DNA from: Paguma larvata
Lineage: Eukaryota; Chordata; Mammalia; Carnivora; Viverridae
DNA: 64,000 bases
Direction: 5' to 3'
NCBI GenBank assembly: GCA_030068075.1
Contig: CM057839.1
Span: forward strand, 21,927,167 to 21,991,166
Under the pieces are notes generated by a model. That model ran no database searches, was not told the origin of the DNA, and saw only the letters and a list, made by a program, of their open reading frames with translations. Below are positions 1 to 10,859 of this stretch, piece after piece. Positions within the stretch are counted from its first letter, which is position 1, and every line of letters starts with the position of its first letter. A program made the position numbers and the translations under genes.

Positions 1-525
1 CAAAAATAAAAGGGAGGGGCTCTCCCTTCATTTCATTTGCCTTATTCCACTTTTGGAAATGAGAATTACTTAAATGTATGAGAGAATCACAATTTCCTGT
101 AGGGTGATTCTAGTTTTCGCTGCTGCAGCAGCATAAAGAACTGCTTTTTTAAATTTTATCCTTTGTTTCCCTGGGTGATCTTTATTATTCTGCCTTACAG
201 ATGCCTCAATCTTAAAAATATATAGATATAAATTAGATGTGACCAAAAGTGATCAAAGCGTTTAAAATGCTTTCACACCTGAGTTTTATATTTTACCTAA
301 TTAAATTGTAATTAGCAAAAAGATTTTGTGTCTCTTGTTACCTACAAGTTTAGTTAATTTGAATAAAAAGATTAAATTAAATTAAATTTGTGTTCCAGAG
401 CTTTCCATTTCTTTATGTTAAGAACTCTCACCAAATTGAATTTCTTCTAATAGAAAATTTACATTTTGGTGACTTTCAAAATAAGACTTTGCCATAAATA
501 TTTATTTCAAATTGCCAAAAATTTT
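1..525. other. unassigned AT-rich DNA
   Basis: No gene, RNA or interspersed repeat that I recognise. There are short A/T runs and a small AAATT-type repetition near 370-390. It ends at the TSD of the first SINE. Confidence 0.5.
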
Positions 526-537
526 TGGAATATTTTT

Positions 538-764
538 TAATTTTTTTAATTTTCTTTTCAGAGAGAGAGAGAGAGAGACAGACAGAGACAGAGAGAGACA
601 GAGCACAGGTGAGTGAGGGGCAGAGAGTCAAAAAGAATCTGAAGCAAGCTCTAGGCTCCAAGCTGTCAGCACAAAACCCGATGCAGGGCTCAAACTCACC
701 GACCAGAACATCATGACCTGAACCAAAATCAGACGCTCAACCGACTGAGCCACCCAGGCACCCC
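538..764 (-). mobile_element. SINEC_Fc-type tRNA-Lys SINE
   Basis: Minus-strand copy. From left to right it shows a T-rich tail complement, a (GA)n tract, the body, and the tRNA-like head ending in the complement of the GGGG-TGCCTGGGTGGCTC start. The TSD is tggaatattttt (526-537) and tggaatactttt (765-776), one mismatch in 12. The short frames on both strands here are SINE-derived, not genes. Confidence 0.93.
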
Positions 765-950
765 TGGAATACTTTTTTGTAGATATTTGAACAATACACA
801 ACTGAATATCAACTAATATGTTTGCTTAACATGTCCAATATATGTGCGTAAGACTCGCAGTTATTTTCTGTGTTGCTCTTAGTTGTTGAAGTTATGAAGA
901 GATACCCAAATATTACTACTACTCGATCCAGTGACAGCGTGGGAAAAAGT

Positions 951-1017
951 ATCTTTACATATTGATTTTTAAAAGTAATATCTTTACATAAATATCTTTA
1001 CATATGGATTTTTAAAA
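951..1017 (+). repeat. local direct duplication
   Basis: The motif atctttacat-at-g/t-gatttttaaaa occurs at 951-974 and again from about 994, with a third partial copy (tatctttaca) between them. The spacing of about 43 bp suggests a slippage or tandem duplication event in unique DNA. Confidence 0.6.
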
Positions 1018-1042
1018 TATTTGGTAAAATTAATTAAAACCT

Positions 1043-1066
1043 GAAATGAAATGAAATGAAATGAAG
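1043..1066 (+). repeat. (GAAAT)n short tandem repeat
   Basis: About four copies of a GAAAT pentamer, then decay to gaagt. Short, and probably low in polymorphism. Confidence 0.8.
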
Positions 1067-2159
1067 TAAAAGTTTTCCCTCTTAGTTCAAAGAGATGTTG
1101 AGATAGTGAGTTTATCTAGTGCGAATAGCCAGAAAGAGTGGAGGTCGGGTAGCATTAAAATACATGAAGGAAAGTTAGTTGATCAAAAGTTGTGAATTCC
1201 TTTGTTTTTAACGGCATTCTAATATTTTAAAAGTAATATATTAAAGATTCCTTAGGACATCTTAGGGCACAATTGGGGGTGGGTAGGTGAATGTGACAAA
1301 AAAGAGGAATTTTGTCTCAATATTAGAATGCATTTTCTAAAAAATAATCAATTCCCTTCATATGTGGAGTGCATTACTATTAGTGACATTATGTAAGAGT
1401 TTCAGCAGTGGGACAAAAAAATCACAGTAAAATGATCTCTGAGGACCTCTGAAACTCTAATAATCTATGAGTTCACTGTGTCCATTCTATATTTAATTAC
1501 CTTCAGCACATCTTTTTTATTGACTTTATTTTGTTCTTAGTTCAAAGAATATAAAGAGAAAAAAAAAAAACAAAAATCCTCCAACTAGATGTCATTGATT
1601 CATTTGGGAAGAAAATATGTTCTAATTAGGTCTAGAAACGAAAAAAATAAGTAAAATGTTTAAAGGGAATGAACATATTTCTATGAAAACTATACAACTT
1701 AAATTATTTTTGTATATCAATCAGATAGAGATCAGTTATAAATATTACTTTATGGTACAATCATCATCAAACACAAACAACTCTATTTATTTAGTATTCC
1801 AAATGGTTTTTTAAATTTAAATTCTGTTGGAATATTACTTTTAATATTATAGTATATTCTTTAATTATATTACATTATAAATAATAGTGATTTATCATAT
1901 TTTATTATCTGAAAGAAGAGAAAATGAACTATTTTTACCCATGAAATATATAATAATTTGTATAAATATAGTAATGATTTTTATCCATTGTCCTCAGAAA
2001 TGTATACAAAAGCTATAATTTATGCATTCTGGGTGACAGGCTGAGTTCTAGATTTGACTAAAGGGTAATTTAATTAGACATATCATCTTAAAATGGTGAT
2101 ATGAGGATCTCATGGATGAGCACACAGAGATTGTGTAGTCGTTGCTATTTCAGCACTGT

Positions 2160-2345
2160 TTATAGTGTTGACAATAAACTATGTTTATATTAACAATAGT
2201 ACTATCTGTTAATGACCTCTAAGTGTACACTAGCTGACTTAAAACTCATAATGGCCATATAATGTGAGCTACATATAATATTTACATCTTTCAGAGGCAG
2301 AAATAGAGGTACAAAGATACACTATAGTTTGTCCAGAATTATAAA
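2160..2345 (+). mobile_element. MIR SINE remnant
   Basis: Plus-strand similarity to the MIR core and 3' half: the region before a decayed 'aatcctcacaac' block, then 'tttcagaggcagaaatagag' in place of the MIR 'ttttacagatgaggaaactgagg' block, followed by 'gtttgtccagaatta'. It is heavily diverged, as expected for an old mammalian-wide repeat. Confidence 0.5.
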
Positions 2346-2529
2346 TATAATAAGTAGATAGTAATTTATAGAAAAGAAAAAGTTTATATTAATTCCCATT
2401 TCCTGGCTCTTGATACCCATATAAAGCTGTCCCTCAGTGACTGAATATTTTCATTCAATAATAAGATAAATGCACCAATTAACAGAGGTTTTGAGTAGAA
2501 TGTTTAAAACTGATCAAAGTAATTTGTTC

Positions 2530-2670
2530 AATATATTTTATATCCTAGGTATAGCTTTAAGCATCTTTGACATATTAAATCAAAAACCCTATGTTAGTAG
2601 GGGCACTTAAAAAATTCATTCAGTTAGTTAAGTAAAGTAGATTGGTTTAAATCCAAGAACTTCTGGCAGT
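2530..2670 (+). mobile_element. MIR SINE remnant
   Basis: Blocks follow MIR order: a 'ctttaagcatctttgacat' segment, 'aaccctatgttagtaggggc', 'gttagttaagtaa', then a 'ccaagaacttctggcagtc' segment equivalent to the element's 3' 'cccaggcagtctggctc' region. Divergence is high. Confidence 0.5.
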
Positions 2671-3147
2671 CAAAAACTGTTGGTGACAAATTATTTCAGG
2701 GTTTTTTTTTTTTTGGACTGAAATTTCCTCATTTCACATTAATTTTCCAGGAAAATATATAATAAATATAGATTTTTAATATTTGTATTAATAGGCTTTT
2801 GGAATTGGTTTACTCTTTTCATATTTTCTGACTCACTGATTTTCTTGAAGTTTTTTCTAGAAGTCTTCTGCTGATCTTTGAAAGTAGCATGTATTTTTCT
2901 CCTCAAGGTGTTTTGAAAAATTGCTCTTCCTGTTTCATTTCAGCGGTTTGTTGTGATGTATTCCACTGTGCCTTTCCTTGTATTTCTCCCACTTTGAGGC
3001 TGCTCAGCCTCTTGAATCTATGTGTTGCCAGCTTTAAAAATTTTTACTTAATTTCACTTCTGATACATTTCTCCTTTCTCCTCCCCTGAACTCTATTTAC
3101 ACTTATTTTAGACTTTAACTATGTTCACTTTGTGGTATAGACTGCTC

Positions 3148-3171
3148 TTTTTTTTTTTTTTTTTTTTTTTT
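3148..3171 (+). repeat. poly(T) tract
   Basis: Uninterrupted run of 24 T. It is embedded in the L1-like T-rich strand and could be the tail complement of an unresolved second insertion. Confidence 0.9.
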
Positions 3172-3461
3172 GTCTCCTATTATTTTTTCTCTCTGCTTCT
3201 AGTTTGGTTATTTTATATTGACCTGATCTCTAGTAGCTAGCTGTATTTTACAGGGTCCATTTTGTTATTAAACTTACCCAAAATATTTTAATTACGGCTA
3301 TTTTGTTTGTACTTGTACTATATATGGGATTCATTTAATTAATACTAATCCCCATCTTTTTGTCTAATATTTTTGCTAATTTCTATTCATTTATATTTTT
3401 TCGGTTATTTTTAATCCTTATCTGTTATTCCAATGTCTAGATTCTCTGTGGGTCTGATTCT

Positions 3462-3528
3462 TTTTTTTCAGTTTTTTATTATTTAAAAACAGTTTTAAAG
3501 CTTATTTATTTTGAGAGAGAGAGAGGAT

Positions 3529-3576
<48 letters not shown>

Positions 3577-3707
3577 CAAGCAGGCTCTGTGCTAACAGCT
3601 AACAGCACAGAGCCTGATGTGGGTCTCGAACCCATGAACTGTGAGATCATGACCTGCCCCAATATCAAGAGTCAGTTGCTAAACTGACTGAGCCACCCAG
3701 GTACCCC
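3462..3707 (-). mobile_element. SINEC_Fc-type SINE inserted in L1 3'UTR
   Basis: Minus-strand SINE with a long (GA)n at 3532-3572. The 17-bp TSD tctgtgggtctgattct (3445-3461) / tctatgagtctgattct (3708-3724) has two differences, both G/A. This TSD shows that the flanking L1 was already there when the SINE landed. Confidence 0.94.
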
Positions 3708-3986
3708 TCTATGAGTCTGATTCTAATGTTTTTTTTTCCCCTCATTGTGAGTTATATTATTTTATCTCTTAACATGTGTAATGCTTTATTTATATTATTC
3801 TAGACAAGACATAGAAAGGAATAGTAAAAGCACCAAATGATGTTTCGACAAGATCATTCCCGCTTTCTACTATTGGGTAGACAGGTTAAGTGATGGATTG
3901 CCTCAATCCATAGAGATCAATTTGGTCAGAACAAGGTTGCAATTTTAGTAAGAATCTTTGTGGTTGTTGTGTTTCTGTTGCTTGTG

Positions 3987-4337
3987 CATGTTTGGCTTAC
4001 TCCATTCTGGCTGTTCTAACATGATTCTGTACACTGGGTGGCTCATAAACAACAGAAACTTATTTTCATGGTTCTGAAGGCTGGGCGGTCCAAGATCAAG
4101 GTGTTGGCAGATTAAGTTATGTGATGAAGGCCCGCTTTCTGGTTCATAGATGACCATCTTTCCTCTGTGTCCTCATGCGGTAGAACGGCAAGAGAGCTTT
4201 CTACAATGCCATTACAATTCCATTCATGAGGGCTCTACCCTTGTCACTTAAACGTCTGAACTCCAAATACCATCACACTGGGAATTAGGTTTCGACATAC
4301 GAATTTTGGAGAGAACAAAATTAAGTCTATACCAATG
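3987..4337 (-). mobile_element. MLT1A-like LTR (ERVL-MaLR), solo, minus strand
   Basis: Read on the minus strand it follows the MLT1A consensus nearly end to end: a TG(A)TATAGA start at the right edge, 'aaaattcgtatgtcgaaacc', 'gtgtgatggtatttgg', 'cctcatgaatgg', the 'tgaggacacag' / 'tctatgaaccagaaagcgggcc' block, and the polyadenylation-side 'tttctgttgtttatgagccacccag' before the end near 3990. No internal retroviral sequence adjoins it. A 70-codon frame here is non-coding LTR sequence. Confidence 0.85.
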
Positions 4338-4393
4338 TTCCTAACAGATTTTTATTTGAGCATCTGATCAGGTCTCTCTATGTTGTTGTTGTT

Positions 4394-4598
4394 TTGTTAA
4401 TATTTATTTAGTTTTGAGAGAGAGAGTATGCACAAGGGAGGGGCAGAGAGAGTTGGAGACAGAGGATCTGAAGCAGGCTCTGAAGCAGTGCTGACAGCAG
4501 AGAGCCCAAGGCAGGGCTCAAACTCACAAACCATGAGATCAAGATCATGAACTGAGCTGAAGTCAGATGTTTAACTGCCTGAGGCACTCAGGTGCCCC
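4394..4598 (-). mobile_element. CAN-SINE, minus strand
   Basis: T-rich tail complement, GA-rich tract, body with 'gaagcaggctctgaagcagtgctgacagc', and a head ending in 'ctgaggcactcaggtgcccc'. The head has several changes and I see no convincing TSD, so this is an older copy. Confidence 0.9.
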
Positions 4599-4737
4599 TG
4601 CAGGTCAGATTTAATCTCATCCTCCATATTTTTTGAATTACTGCTTACCATGTCCTTTCTAAGACCTTCCAGAAACCCAAAAAGTGTTTTACCTCCATTT
4701 TTTTTCAAATAAGAATTCTAAGACTGTTTTGTAATGT

Positions 4738-4755
4738 ACATATATATATATATAT
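4738..4755. repeat. (TA)n tract
   Basis: Short alternating TA run about 45 bp upstream of the larger compound microsatellite. Confidence 0.85.
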
Positions 4756-4797
4756 TAAGTAAATATTTCAAGGTTTTATAATTATCTGTACATGCAT

Positions 4798-4812
4798 ACA
4801 CACACACACACA

Positions 4813-4843
<31 letters not shown>

Positions 4844-4859
4844 ATATATATATATATAT
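4798..4859 (+). repeat. compound microsatellite (CA)n(TATC)n(TA)n
   Basis: Three repeat types in a row: CA dinucleotides to about 4812, six to seven TATC/CTAT units to about 4842, then alternating TA to 4859. Pure tracts like these usually vary in length between individuals. Confidence 0.95.
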
Positions 4860-5410
4860 CTGTATGCATATGTGCAGGAATACAAATAATAGTTAACTGC
4901 ATTTTATAGCTTATTTTTACCATGACTAGTAAATCAACATATCCTTTATTCAGAATTATTAGTTATTAGCATTAGGTGTTAACTATTTAAATGTTCTGTT
5001 AATTTATATACCGACCAGGATACTGATAGATAATTTAGTTCATTGTGCAATTCTTATTGCATCCCTTTCATCTTTTATATCAAAACTTTTATTTATCATT
5101 TTGTATAATTTATATTATTTTTCATATTTCAGAATGTTTGTTCAAATGAGTTGGAATTTATCATACAGCTGATTCACTGTCCATTGTAACAGATCATTAA
5201 TCTTTGCCGGCAGGTATATTTGTATTCTTGGCAGTCACACATTTTCTATGTTTTTCCTTTCCATTAGAGTGAATGAGCAAAGGTAGCCCAGATGGTCAAA
5301 GTGATGGCTTTTCTAAATTTTCTGCAATTATAACAATAAGGATTAGCACTTACATCTACTGTAGCTTCTTCAGAATATGTATATCTATGTAACTGTGTTT
5401 TGTTATTACT

Positions 5411-5458
<48 letters not shown>

Positions 5459-5929
5459 TACTATGTTACACAATAAAATCCATTGTGAATTTTCAACCGC
5501 ATTAATAATGTTATTTAATACATATATATATGGTCAGTCGCAAACCACTATCTTTCACTTCTCTCTTAATTATGAAGACTGAAAAATATTCTGATAATTA
5601 ATGTCTCCATATGATATAAAAAAGACCATCAATGAATCATCAGAATAAGATAAGATGCCAATCGTGGAGAATCTTTTTATTCATATAAAGATATTTGACT
5701 CTATCTAAAAGCCAATGGGTTGAAACTGAAGTGTTTCAATAATGATACATTAAATTTACATTTCAAAAATTCACCCTACTTGCACTTCAGGAAAGGTATT
5801 GGAAGAATACAAAAATGAATTGGAGAAAAGTCATGAGGATAAGACAAGAACACTGTTAAGAAATAATGCTACTTAGTGTAGAACAATGGCAACAAATTTC
5901 GAAGAAACCACACATATTTAAAATTACCG
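4860..5929. other. unassigned AT-rich DNA with a TG microsatellite
   Basis: No gene or classified interspersed repeat apart from the TG tract listed separately. The short frames crossing that tract are artefacts of repeat translation. Confidence 0.5.
5412..5453 (+). repeat. (TG)21 microsatellite
   Basis: Uninterrupted alternating GT over about 42 bases, the longest pure dinucleotide tract outside SINEs in the window. Confidence 0.97.
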
Positions 5930-6260
5930 GGATATGAAATTATTTGAAATAAAGAGGTGAAATAGAGGAAGGATTTATTATTGCCTCTAAGGTTTCTAAG
6001 AAAAGCACTGCCTGGTCATTTATTGTGATAGAGAACACTAGAGCATGGCAAAATTTGATGTGAAAATTATGAGTTCACTTTAAGACATGTTAAATTCGAT
6101 GTATCTCTTAGATATGCAAGATTTCAAGGGAACATAAGGAGATTCCACCTATTGGCATGGATTGAAGATTAAATTTAGAAGATGCCAATGTATTTGAAGT
6201 TAATGTGGGTAAATGATATCTTTTATAAAAAATTGTAGGATAAGAAGAAAAGACTTAGAA
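5930..6260 (-). mobile_element. LINE L2 ORF2 remnant, minus strand
   Basis: The reverse complement follows the L2 ORF2 region just downstream of the reverse-transcriptase core: a 'gacatctccacttggatg' equivalent, then 'aacttaacatgtc' and a 'cccatctcagtaaatgg' equivalent, then 'agaaaccttagag'. Frames are broken throughout. The overlap in order, rather than identity, is what identifies it. Confidence 0.6.
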
Positions 6261-6884
6261 AGGAAGTTCTCATGATCACCAAAGCATAAGGCTTATTAGG
6301 AAAGATAGAGAGAGAAAACTAGGTATATATTATATTATGGAATCATATATGCATAAAGAAAGAGAACAATGACATGAAAAGAAGAGCAAACATGGTAAGA
6401 GGTCTTGGAAATTAAAAAAAAAAATCAAAACAATAAACTCGGCTATATTGTAAAACCACAGACTAGTACAGTTGAAAAACAAAGTAGTATTCTTAAACAT
6501 ATACTTGAAATATTACAAAAATACAAGTATAACAAAAATACAGAGTATGAAAATAGAAGAAAAGAATATTGAAGTAGGCATAAAAGATGCATATATCAGT
6601 AGGGAAATTCTCATTCAATTCTTTACAAAATATTAAGGTAAATTGAGAGAGACTCAACCAAAAATTATGGAGAAGTCAAGAATCTTCTGATAGTCAAGAA
6701 TAAAAAAAATGTGCTAAATAAATCATTCTAAAAGGAGAAATAAATAACTTAGAAGGATTGTGATTTTTTAGCATCAAACATTTTATGTACAACACAAAGT
6801 ATCTGTGAATATATACACATGTTTTTTATGTATATATATTCTACTAATTATAAATAAATCACACAAAATTAAACAGTTCCTGGT
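6261..6884. other. unassigned A-rich DNA
   Basis: A-rich on the plus strand, with small ATATAT runs. It may include L1-derived sequence, but I cannot place it. Confidence 0.4.
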
Positions 6885-7310
6885 CAACGTTAGTTGACAT
6901 TCGTAAAGATTACTATGCTAATAAGAGTCGATATATGCCCTCTGTGGTGAAAGGCAGACAATAACCTTGTACCACGTAATGTTAACAAAGAGTCATAATT
7001 ATCAGTAGGATTTTTTGAATACAGTAGAACTATTCTACACATTTGAATAGAGCATTTATTGTGTAAACGATAAGGATGCTAGTTTTGACCGGGGACGAGA
7101 GCAGGAAGAATCGCTGCAGTCCATTCAGGCTTCCCTGCACTCCTTTGTTCCTCTTGGTTATTATAACCCAGCAGATGCTTAAAGAATCTATCATAAAAAG
7201 GATACTGCATGAAGCGTCACACAAGTTACCAGTGGAAAAACCACTGCACTGACCTCTAAGTTTCTGATGTTTATCCATGCCCTCATTTACCAACAACTAC
7301 TATTTTTGAG

Positions 7311-7527
7311 GGATAACTGGGTGGCTCAGTCAACTAAGTATCTGACTTCGGCTCTGGTCCTGATCTCAGGGCTCATTAGTTTGAACTCCACATTGGGTTC
7401 TGTGCTGACAACTCAGAGCCTGAAGCCTGCTTCCGATTCTGTGTCTCCCCCTTTCTCTGTCCCCTCCCCTGCTCATGCTCTGTCTCTGTCTCTCAATAAT
7501 AAATAAAAGTTAAAAAATTTTAAATTA
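7311..7527 (+). mobile_element. CAN-SINE inside ERVL pol
   Basis: Head 'ggataactgggtggctcag', body 'ctgtgctgacaactcagagc', a (TC)-rich segment and an AATAAATAAA tail. A weak TSD ends in tttttgag at 7303-7310 and 7533-7540. The ERVL pol homology resumes directly after it. Confidence 0.92.
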
Positions 7528-8192
7528 TTATCTTTTTGAGAAAAAGACTGCCATGCTACTATTACCAGGTAAAGATGAAACGCCTAATAGTGGGATATAA
7601 AGTACCATCCATCCAGAACTATCCATTACGAACTTGATGTTATCTGACACAAAAAGTCATAAGGATGAATGTTCAGCAATAAGCTAACATTAAGCGGAAA
7701 TGGTATGAAAAACTTCAGACACAATTATTGTGTGGCTTAAATTCCTTTAACACAGTAGTGCCTTCTCTCCCTAAATCTACACCTGTGATGCCAAGGAAAG
7801 TTTCTTCTAATCAGTTTACTGAGGAGGAAAATCTCAGACCTCCTTTACAAACAAGTCCACGAGACAGAACGGGAGCAGACAGAAACCGATGGCTGCAGTA
7901 TTAGAGATCAACTTAGTATTATATTGTTACCAAAGTTCAGCGGCAAATTTTATTGTCCACTTTGTCTGAACCTATATATGGTCAGTAACACAGATCAACA
8001 CCAATTTATATACTGTTGCTAGTATTTTGGGTGCTAGGAAAGTACAGAATTGAGATTGTTCAAAAGGAGATCTGGGGAAGAGATATATATCTGAGCCTCT
8101 CCACCTGGGTAAAGACTATGATGATATTTGTATTTCAAGTCAATGTTCTTCAAAGGGCATCTAATGCAGAGAATGATCTCATAATGAGGTGG

Positions 8193-8632
8193 TTCAGTAG
8201 TCACGGTTTTTCCGAGAAACAGAGTCTTTAGGAAATATGTAGAGAGAGTTATTACAAGGTACAGGTTCATGCAATTATGGAAGCTAGGAAGTCCCGCGAT
8301 TTGCCTTCTGCAAGCTGGAGACCTAGGAAGGCCAGTTTTGGAGTTTCAAGTCCTGAAAACCAGGAGCACTAATTGCAAAAGATGTTACAGCTCAATCAGT
8401 CAGGCAGAGAAAGAGTAATCTTCCCTTCCTCCACATTTTTGTACTATATGGGCCCTCAACGGATTAGATGATGCTGCTCACAGTGGGGAGGGCGATATCT
8501 TTTACTTAGTTGACTGATTCAAATGACAATCTCTCCCCAAAACAACCCACAGACACATCCAGATATACTGATTAGTCTAATATCTGGGCATTCTATAATC
8601 CAGCCAAGTTGATGTATAAAATTAACTGCAAC
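8193..8632 (-). mobile_element. solo MaLR-like LTR inserted in ERVL pol
   Basis: About 440 bp. Read on the minus strand it matches a mammalian LTR family that begins TGTGATGGTTAATTTTATG and ends near ACTAATACA. Inner blocks match too: the 'gggccctcaacggattagatgatgc' region, 'cagctcaatcagtcaggcag' and 'atggaagctaggaagtcccg'. A short TSD flanks it: aggtgg (8187-8192) and aagtgg (8633-8638). That fits LTR-retrovirus integration better than LINE-type insertion. The exact subfamily is uncertain (MLT1/MST-like). Confidence 0.75.
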
Positions 8633-9076
8633 AAAGTGGACAAGATAAAGTGTTATGGGGTGATCAGCAGCTCTGTTTCCTAGTCAATATAATGTTTGCT
8701 TCATGTACGGAATGGTCATGATGACAGGGAAGGTTATCCACAGGCTCAACAACATGGCCTTCTTCTAATGAAGGCTAATATATAACTGCTATGTGCCTCT
8801 CCTGTCAATAGCTGATCCAATAGGTCAATATTCCCCAGAGGGTCTAGGCAGCACATTGTGTCAGCTGGATTACACAGAATTGTTTTTATCCTGGCGAAGG
8901 CATTGATCTGTCCTCACTAGAGTGAACATGTATTCAAGATACAAATATGCATTCCCTGATTCTAATGCTTTCTGACACCATGATCCATGAATATATGAAA
9001 TCCCCAATTTATCATCAACATATTCACACAATAATGCTTCTTATCAAATAACTCATTTCATAATAAAAAAAATAGA

Positions 9077-9298
9077 GGGGCACTGGGATGACTCAGTCAA
9101 TTAAGCGTATGGTCATGATCTCGGTTGGTGACTTCAAACCCCGTGTCAGGCTCTATGCTGATAGCTCAGAACCTGGAGCTTGCTTCATATTCTGTGTCTC
9201 CTTCTCTCTCTGCCCCTCCCTGAATCACACTCTCTCTTGCTCTTGCTCTTGCTCTCTCTCAAAAAAATTAATAAATATTAAAAAGATTTAAAAAAAGA
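9077..9298 (+). mobile_element. CAN-SINE inside ERVL pol
   Basis: Head 'ggggcactgggatgactcag' has lost part of the usual CTGGGTGGCTC box, and the head also has an internal deletion. The body is intact, and the pyrimidine part carries a small TCTTGC tandem at about 9235-9253. A 67-codon frame here is read through the SINE. Confidence 0.9.
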
Positions 9299-9780
9299 AA
9301 GTAAGGTAATAGTTTCATGGGCTGGAATTCACTTGTCTGACTACATACCCAATCAATCAAAATGACTTGGCTAAGGTAACAGTGGGATGATCTATTGAAG
9401 ACTTAGGTATAGTACCAGCTGGGAAATTATACATTGAATAATGGGGTTCTATCTAATGGGGTGCTACAGGATGCATTATAAATGCTTTGAAACAACAAAT
9501 AAATATGGTGCTATTACAATAATATCAAAAATACACAGATTTAGAATCAAAAGGTAGAAGTAGATATGGCTTCATTTACTATTATACTAATAACTACTTG
9601 CAGAATTATTGATACCCATGCCATAACTCTAAGCTTTATGGGTTTACATATCTTGGTTTCCAATACAGGAATATACTTGGAATATAGTTTGGTAAAAATC
9701 TTTTTTATCTGAAATTCAAATTTATCTGTGAGACTTATACTTTTATTGCTAGATTTGTTCTCTATCCTCAAATCTTATAT

Positions 9781-10859
9781 TTATCAGAGATCTATAACAC
9801 AAACTAAATTTAAAGTTGCAATGTGTTCTCAAGCAAATTGTAAATAGACCTTACTAAGGTGTGTGTTTGTATATGCGTGTGTTTGTGTTTATGAATGTAT
9901 GTATGTTTGTATGTATGTACGTACATTTCTTCTTTCATAGCACATATTGTGTTATAATATATAATATTCATCAGTAACTCATTTATTATTCTCGTTTGCA
10001 CTTTCTATCACTACTAAAATATAAGCTCCTGGAATAGCATGGATATCTGTCTTTGGAATATCTGAGCAATCCCAAACACATGTATCTAGAATATAGTAGC
10101 GACAAAATTCAAATTTTATGAATTATTTTAAAAAGTAAATACTGGAAAGAAAATTGGCCAAGAATATCTAATCCAATCAATCATATTAAAATTGATCAGT
10201 TTGGCAAAAGAAAGATGGATGCAATATTACTAGATAACAAAAATATTTAGAAAATATGATATTACCCTCTGAGTTTATTCTACAAAACTGTGAAGCTACT
10301 GTATCTTCAATTTAAAATTTGGAAAAAAAAAAAGTAAAACTAAAATGACACTTGTCCCATCAATATCAGATTGTCTAGACATAAATAACTTTGAATATAA
10401 TACAAATATAAAAAACACACTAATTTATACTGAATAAATTATAATACATATTTTCTCATAAACTCAGGATGTGTGTATTATTATATTAATAATTTGGGAT
10501 TATTATATTGATAATTTTTGCAAAATTGGTCACAGGAAGGTAATTTTTACTTCCTACTCATAATGTATTTAAAATTAATTTTAGTTAAGTAGCTTATCCA
10601 AAATGAATGCAGGAAGAATATACAAAGAAACATTAAAATTATGTTTTATACTTTGTGATCGAAAAAGTTCTCAGGTGATATAAAAACTATGATTTCATAA
10701 AGGGAAAAACCTAGACTCCAAGCAGAAAATATGATCTCATTACAATAGATTTCAAAAACACTATGTTACAATTATATTTAAAATTTAAGCATAAATTGAT
10801 TATAAGATATTGAAGATATAGTTAGAGAGAAAACACTGACATTGGTATTACATTAAAAA
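9781..10859. other. unassigned AT-rich DNA
   Basis: No gene or confident repeat, apart from the GT/ATGT-rich tract at 9858-9925. Some blocks at 10,440-10,620 are vaguely MIR-like but too diverged to call. Confidence 0.45.
9858..9925 (+). repeat. GT / ATGT-rich simple repeat
   Basis: Interrupted GTGT followed by ATGT tetramers, ending in gtacgtac. The minus-strand Thr/His-rich frame across it is an artefact of the repeat. Confidence 0.85.

Larger units (their letters stand above)
777..2159. other. unassigned AT-rich DNA
   Basis: No gene or classified repeat seen. It contains a partial local duplication at 951-1017, a short (GAAAT)n run at 1043-1066 and an A-run near 1559-1571. Confidence 0.5.
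2800..3840 (-). mobile_element. old L1 (L1M) 3' end, minus strand, split by a SINE
   Basis: T-rich strand with the pattern of L1M 3'UTR read in antisense. It includes the 'ccaatgtctagattctctgtgggtctgattc' region, which resumes after the inserted SINE as 'ctatgagtctgattctaatg...cctcattgtgagt'. A 24-T run at 3148-3171 lies inside. No coding capacity remains. Confidence 0.6.
6885..9780 (+). mobile_element. ERVL-type endogenous retrovirus pol remnant, broken by nested insertions
   Basis: Plus-strand blocks follow the ERVL pol order. The end of reverse transcriptase/connection lies at about 6,885-7,300, RNase H and its linker at about 7,540-8,190, and the integrase core at about 8,640-9,065, continuing to about 9,780. 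The match is at nucleotide level; every frame has stops and frameshifts, so nothing is expressible. Three later insertions split it: SINEs at 7311-7527 and 9077-9298, and a solo LTR-like element at 8193-8632. Gag and flanking LTRs of this provirus were not found. Outer limits are approximate. Confidence 0.8.

Noticed and set aside
5264..5582. Frames rich in Thr-His or Cys-Val around 5.4 kb
   Set aside because: They are translations of the (TG)n tract.
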